This document shows positions 61,568-64,000 of a DNA stretch of 64,000 nucleotides, one piece after another. The stretch lies in contig NZ_LS483370.1 of NCBI RefSeq assembly GCF_900475285.1, forward strand, positions 1,936,001 to 2,000,000, written 5' to 3'. This stretch comes from Pseudomonas taetrolens. GTDB taxonomy: Bacteria > Pseudomonadota > Gammaproteobacteria > Pseudomonadales > Pseudomonadaceae. A program made the translations under genes and the position numbers. The stretch's first letter is position 1. Each line of letters starts with the position of its first letter. The notes beneath the pieces were generated by a model. That model made no database searches and was not told where the DNA came from. It was given only the letters and a program-made list of their open reading frames with translations.

Positions 61568-61945
61568 ATGGGATCTTACATCCAAATGAGTGGAATTGGT
61601 TCGCGGTTGCGGCAAGAGAGAGAGCGCCTTGGATTGTCGCAGAAATCTTTTGGTGAAATCGGTGGTGTTGAGGCAAACGCCCAAGGCAAGTATGAGAATG
61701 GTGATCGTGCGCCAAAGGCAGATTATTTGTCTCGTGTCGCAGAGCGGGGTGTAGATGTCCTTTATGTACTGACCGGCTGTCACACGCCGACCCAGCTCGA
61801 TAACCTCAGCCAGATTGAAGAGAAAGTGCTCGTCAGTTATAGGGTGTTGCACAAGGAAGATCAGGATGCCATCCGCCGGTTGACCGTGACCCTGGCCGAG
61901 CTTTCGGTACCCAGCCTGGTCAAAGGTAGCAGTGAAATGGGTTAA
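61568..61945 (+). CDS. XRE-family transcriptional regulator
   Basis: About 125 residues. Start unsure: ATG at 61568, ATG at 61586 (MSGIGSRLRQERERLGLSQK) or an upstream TTG; none has a strong ribosome site. The helix-turn-helix is GSRLRQERERLGLSQKSFGE then GVEANAQGKYENGDRAPKAD, followed by a C-terminal part (LDNLSQIEEKVLVSYRVLHK) seen in phage-like CI repressors of Pseudomonas without a peptidase. It looks more AT-rich than its neighbours, which with the gp16-like gene suggests transfer. Confidence 0.8.
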   Translation: MGSYIQMSGIGSRLRQERERLGLSQKSFGEIGGVEANAQGKYENGDRAPKADYLSRVAERGVDVLYVLTGCHTPTQLDNLSQIEEKVLVSYRVLHKEDQDAIRRLTVTLAELSVPSLVKGSSEMG

Positions 61946-62077
61946 AGTTGATCGGGTACCGATCATTTGATGTGTTTTTGATTATCAGTGAATGAGTTGA
62001 CGCAGGTAGGTAGGTTGGTTGAATGGTTTCTTGTTAAGGTGTCGACTTTCAACCAAGACCAATTGCGAGGTGTCGAC

Positions 62078-62716
62078 TTGATTCGGGTTCTAGTGGTCGA
62101 TGATCACGATCTTGTGCGTACAGGCATCACTCGTATGCTGGCTGATATCGAAGGCCTGCTGGTGGTCGGTCAGGCCGAGTCCGGTGAAGAGTCATTGCTC
62201 AAGGCTCGCGAGCTCAAGCCCGATGTGGTCTTGATGGATGTGAAGATGCCGGGCATCGGTGGCCTTGAGGCCACACGTAAAATGATGCGCAGCCATCCCG
62301 ACATCAAGGTGGTTGCCGTCACTGTCTGTGAAGAAGACCCCTTTCCGACGCGCCTGCTGCAAGCGGGCGCTGCGGGATACATGACCAAGGGGGCAGGCCT
62401 GGCTGAAATGGTCCACGCAATACGCCATGTGTTTGCCGGTCAGCGCTATATCAGCCCGCAAGTGGCACAACAGTTGGCCCTGAAGTCCTTTCAGCCGGCC
62501 AGTGATTCCCCTTTCGATGCCTTGTCTGAACGCGAAATCCAGATCGCGCTGATGATTGTCGGCTGCCAGAAGGTCCAGGTGATCTCGGACAAACTGTGTT
62601 TGTCCCCCAAGACCGTGAACATTTACCGCTATCGGATTTTCGAGAAGCTTTCAGTCAAGAGTGACGTTGAGCTGGCCTTGCTGGCAGTCCGTCACGGCAT
62701 GGTCGATGCCGGTTGA
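62078..62716 (+). CDS. gacA: Response regulator GacA
   Basis: TTG at 62078, with GAGG seven nt upstream, gives MIRVLVVDDHDLVRTGITRM and 212 residues; the TTG start is also reported for other Pseudomonas gacA genes. Phospho-acceptor Asp54 is in VVLMDVKMPGIGG; the C-terminal LuxR helix-turn-helix is DALSEREIQIALMIVGCQKV to SPKTVNIYRYRIFEKL. With sensor GacS it switches on the small RNAs that titrate RsmA/CsrA proteins. uvrC follows 3 bp later, the usual Pseudomonas order. Confidence 0.96.
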   Translation: MIRVLVVDDHDLVRTGITRMLADIEGLLVVGQAESGEESLLKARELKPDVVLMDVKMPGIGGLEATRKMMRSHPDIKVVAVTVCEEDPFPTRLLQAGAAGYMTKGAGLAEMVHAIRHVFAGQRYISPQVAQQLALKSFQPASDSPFDALSEREIQIALMIVGCQKVQVISDKLCLSPKTVNIYRYRIFEKLSVKSDVELALLAVRHGMVDAG

Positions 62717-62719
62717 AAC

Positions 62720-64000
62720 ATGACTGACGTGTTTGATTCCAGTGCTTTCCTGTCGACCTGCAGCGGTCGCCCTGGCGTGTACCGCATGTTTGATGGCGAT
62801 GCGCGGCTGTTGTACGTGGGCAAGGCCAAGAACCTTAAAAAACGCTTGGCCAGCTACTTCCGTAAAACCGGCCTGGCGCCGAAAACCGCTGCGCTGGTGG
62901 GGCGTATCGCGCAAATTGAAACCACCATCACCGCCAATGAGACCGAGGCGCTGCTGCTCGAGCAGACCCTGATCAAAGAGTGGCGCCCGCCGTACAACAT
63001 CCTGTTGCGGGACGACAAGTCCTATCCTTATGTGTTTTTGTCCGATGGGGACTACCCGCGGCTGAGTATTCACCGCGGCGCCAAGAAGCTGAAGGGCAAG
63101 TATTTCGGGCCCTATCCCAGCGCAGGGGCCATCCGGGAAAGCCTCAGCCTGCTGCAGAAAACCTTTCTCGTCCGCCAGTGCGATGACAGCTACTTCAAGA
63201 ACCGCACCCGCCCGTGCTTGCAGTACCAGATCAAGCGCTGCAAGGGGCCGTGTGTCGGGCTGGTGGATCCTCAGGTGTACGCCGAGGATGTGCGTCACTC
63301 GGTCATGTTCCTTGAGGGGCGCAGCAGTGCCCTGACCGATGAGCTCAATGCAGAAATGGAGCAGGCAGCCAGTACCCTCGATTTTGAACGTGCTGCCGAG
63401 GTGCGCGACCAGATCTCGTTACTGCGGCGGGTCCAGGATCAGCAGAGCATGGAAGGAGGTACCGGAGATGTCGACGTCATCGCGGCTTTTGTAAACCCCG
63501 GCGGCGCGTGCGTGCATTTGATCAATGTGCGCGGCGGGCGGGTGTTGGGCAGCAAGAACTTCTTCCCGCAAGTGGGCATTGAGGAAGACGTGGCCGAAGT
63601 CATGGCGGCCTTTCTCGGGCAGTACTACATCAGCAGTCCCGAGCGCGACCTGCCGAGCGAGTTGATCGTCAACGTGGAGCACGAAAGCTTTGGGGCGATC
63701 ATTGACGCGATTGAGGCTTTGCGCGGGCGGGAAATGGCCATCAGCTATCGCGTGCGCGGCACCCGGGCCCGCTGGCAGCAACTGGCGGTCACCAATGCCG
63801 AGCAGGCCCTGGGGGCTCGCCTCACCAATCGACTGCACGTGGCCGCCCGTTTTGAGGCCCTGGCGCAGGTGCTGAAGCTCGATGAAGTCCCCCAGCGCCT
63901 TGAGTGCTATGACATCAGTCACTCCAGTGGCGAGGCAACGGTTGCCTCCTGCGTGGTGTTTGGCCCTGAAGGTCCGATCAAGTCGGACTATCGACGCTTC
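62720..64000 (+). CDS. uvrC: Excinuclease ABC subunit C, 3' truncated by window edge
   Basis: 427 codons are visible with no stop before the window end. The N-terminal GIY-YIG nuclease has [40 protein letters not shown] and the CKGPCVG segment follow; the UvrB-binding UVR motif is [20 protein letters not shown]. The last visible part ([20 protein letters not shown]) is the start of the RNase H-like endonuclease domain with its Asp. Makes both incisions in nucleotide excision repair. Confidence 0.97.
   Translation, partial: MTDVFDSSAFLSTCSGRPGVYRMFDGDARLLYVGKAKNLKKRLASYFRKTGLAPKTAALVGRIAQIETTITANETEALLLEQTLIKEWRPPYNILLRDDKSYPYVFLSDGDYPRLSIHRGAKKLKGKYFGPYPSAGAIRESLSLLQKTFLVRQCDDSYFKNRTRPCLQYQIKRCKGPCVGLVDPQVYAEDVRHSVMFLEGRSSALTDELNAEMEQAASTLDFERAAEVRDQISLLRRVQDQQSMEGGTGDVDVIAAFVNPGGACVHLINVRGGRVLGSKNFFPQVGIEEDVAEVMAAFLGQYYISSPERDLPSELIVNVEHESFGAIIDAIEALRGREMAISYRVRGTRARWQQLAVTNAEQALGARLTNRLHVAARFEALAQVLKLDEVPQRLECYDISHSSGEATVASCVVFGPEGPIKSDYRRF

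Noticed and set aside
1..64000. CRISPR arrays, rRNA, tRNA genes and insertion sequences
   Set aside because: No regularly spaced repeats, no tRNA-like cloverleaf or rRNA sequence, and no transposase frame was recognised; this was by eye and short RNAs could be missed.

Overview
The window reads as chromosomal DNA of a Pseudomonas (high GC). Supporting markers are a GacA gene with the TTG start typical of the genus followed directly by uvrC, a selD-mnmH pair, Pseudomonas-type REP elements, an AMP-ligase/SDR/thiolase/acyl-CoA dehydrogenase/crotonase operon like the P. putida fadBA(x) block, and a HutC/HutU pair. No rRNA, tRNA, CRISPR array or insertion sequence was seen. Both ends cut a gene: a DUF1302 outer-membrane protein on the left and uvrC on the right.

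Positions 1-24570 look like a steroid (bile-acid/sterol type) catabolic island. It holds a DUF1302 porin-like protein, an old-yellow-enzyme reductase, two alpha/beta acyl-CoA dehydrogenase pairs, an EchA20-like ring hydrolase, a FadA6-like thiolase, an IpdF-like and another SDR, a MaoC hydratase and a second thiolase. These are the classes of enzyme that dismantle the last two steroid rings (C/D, HIP pathway). They are followed by a MATE pump, a YCF48-like/MMPL export pair, a LuxR regulator, two more SDRs, a KshA-like Rieske oxygenase, an MFS carrier and an AraC regulator. IpdAB, KshB and KstD homologues are not in the window. The beta subunit of the first dehydrogenase pair is broken by a one-base change in a T8 tract.

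Positions 24571-34254 are a mixed accessory stretch: a SulP carrier with a beta-carbonic anhydrase, an ArsP-like permease, an IclR-controlled amino-acid-type ABC transporter whose ATPase is reduced to a 23-codon remnant, an FAD amine oxidase-like gene, a small lipoprotein, a histidine phosphatase and a DUF1275 protein.

Positions 34416-42824 hold the most interesting block: a HutC-type repressor and urocanase (HutU) followed not by hutH but by a class III CoA-transferase, an acyl-CoA dehydrogenase, an NCS1 permease and etfBA. The order fits uptake of imidazolepropionate, activation to its CoA thioester, desaturation to urocanoyl-CoA, and hydration of urocanate. This is an inference from gene content.

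Positions 43127-49935 carry an XRE-cupin regulator divergent from a D-amino-acid-oxidase-like/RidA/YkvI operon, a small hypothetical gene, a 650-bp gene-poor stretch with a perfect inverted repeat, and selD-mnmH. Positions 50138-59022 hold branched/short-chain acyl-CoA catabolism (fadBA(x)-like operon, isobutyryl-CoA dehydrogenase-like and HIBYL-CoA hydrolase-like genes, 3-hydroxybutyrate dehydrogenase). Positions 59144-64000 contain a parvulin, a DAHP synthase preceded by an aromatic-codon attenuator plus a second aromatic-rich mini-ORF, a small phage-like HTH pair, gacA and uvrC.
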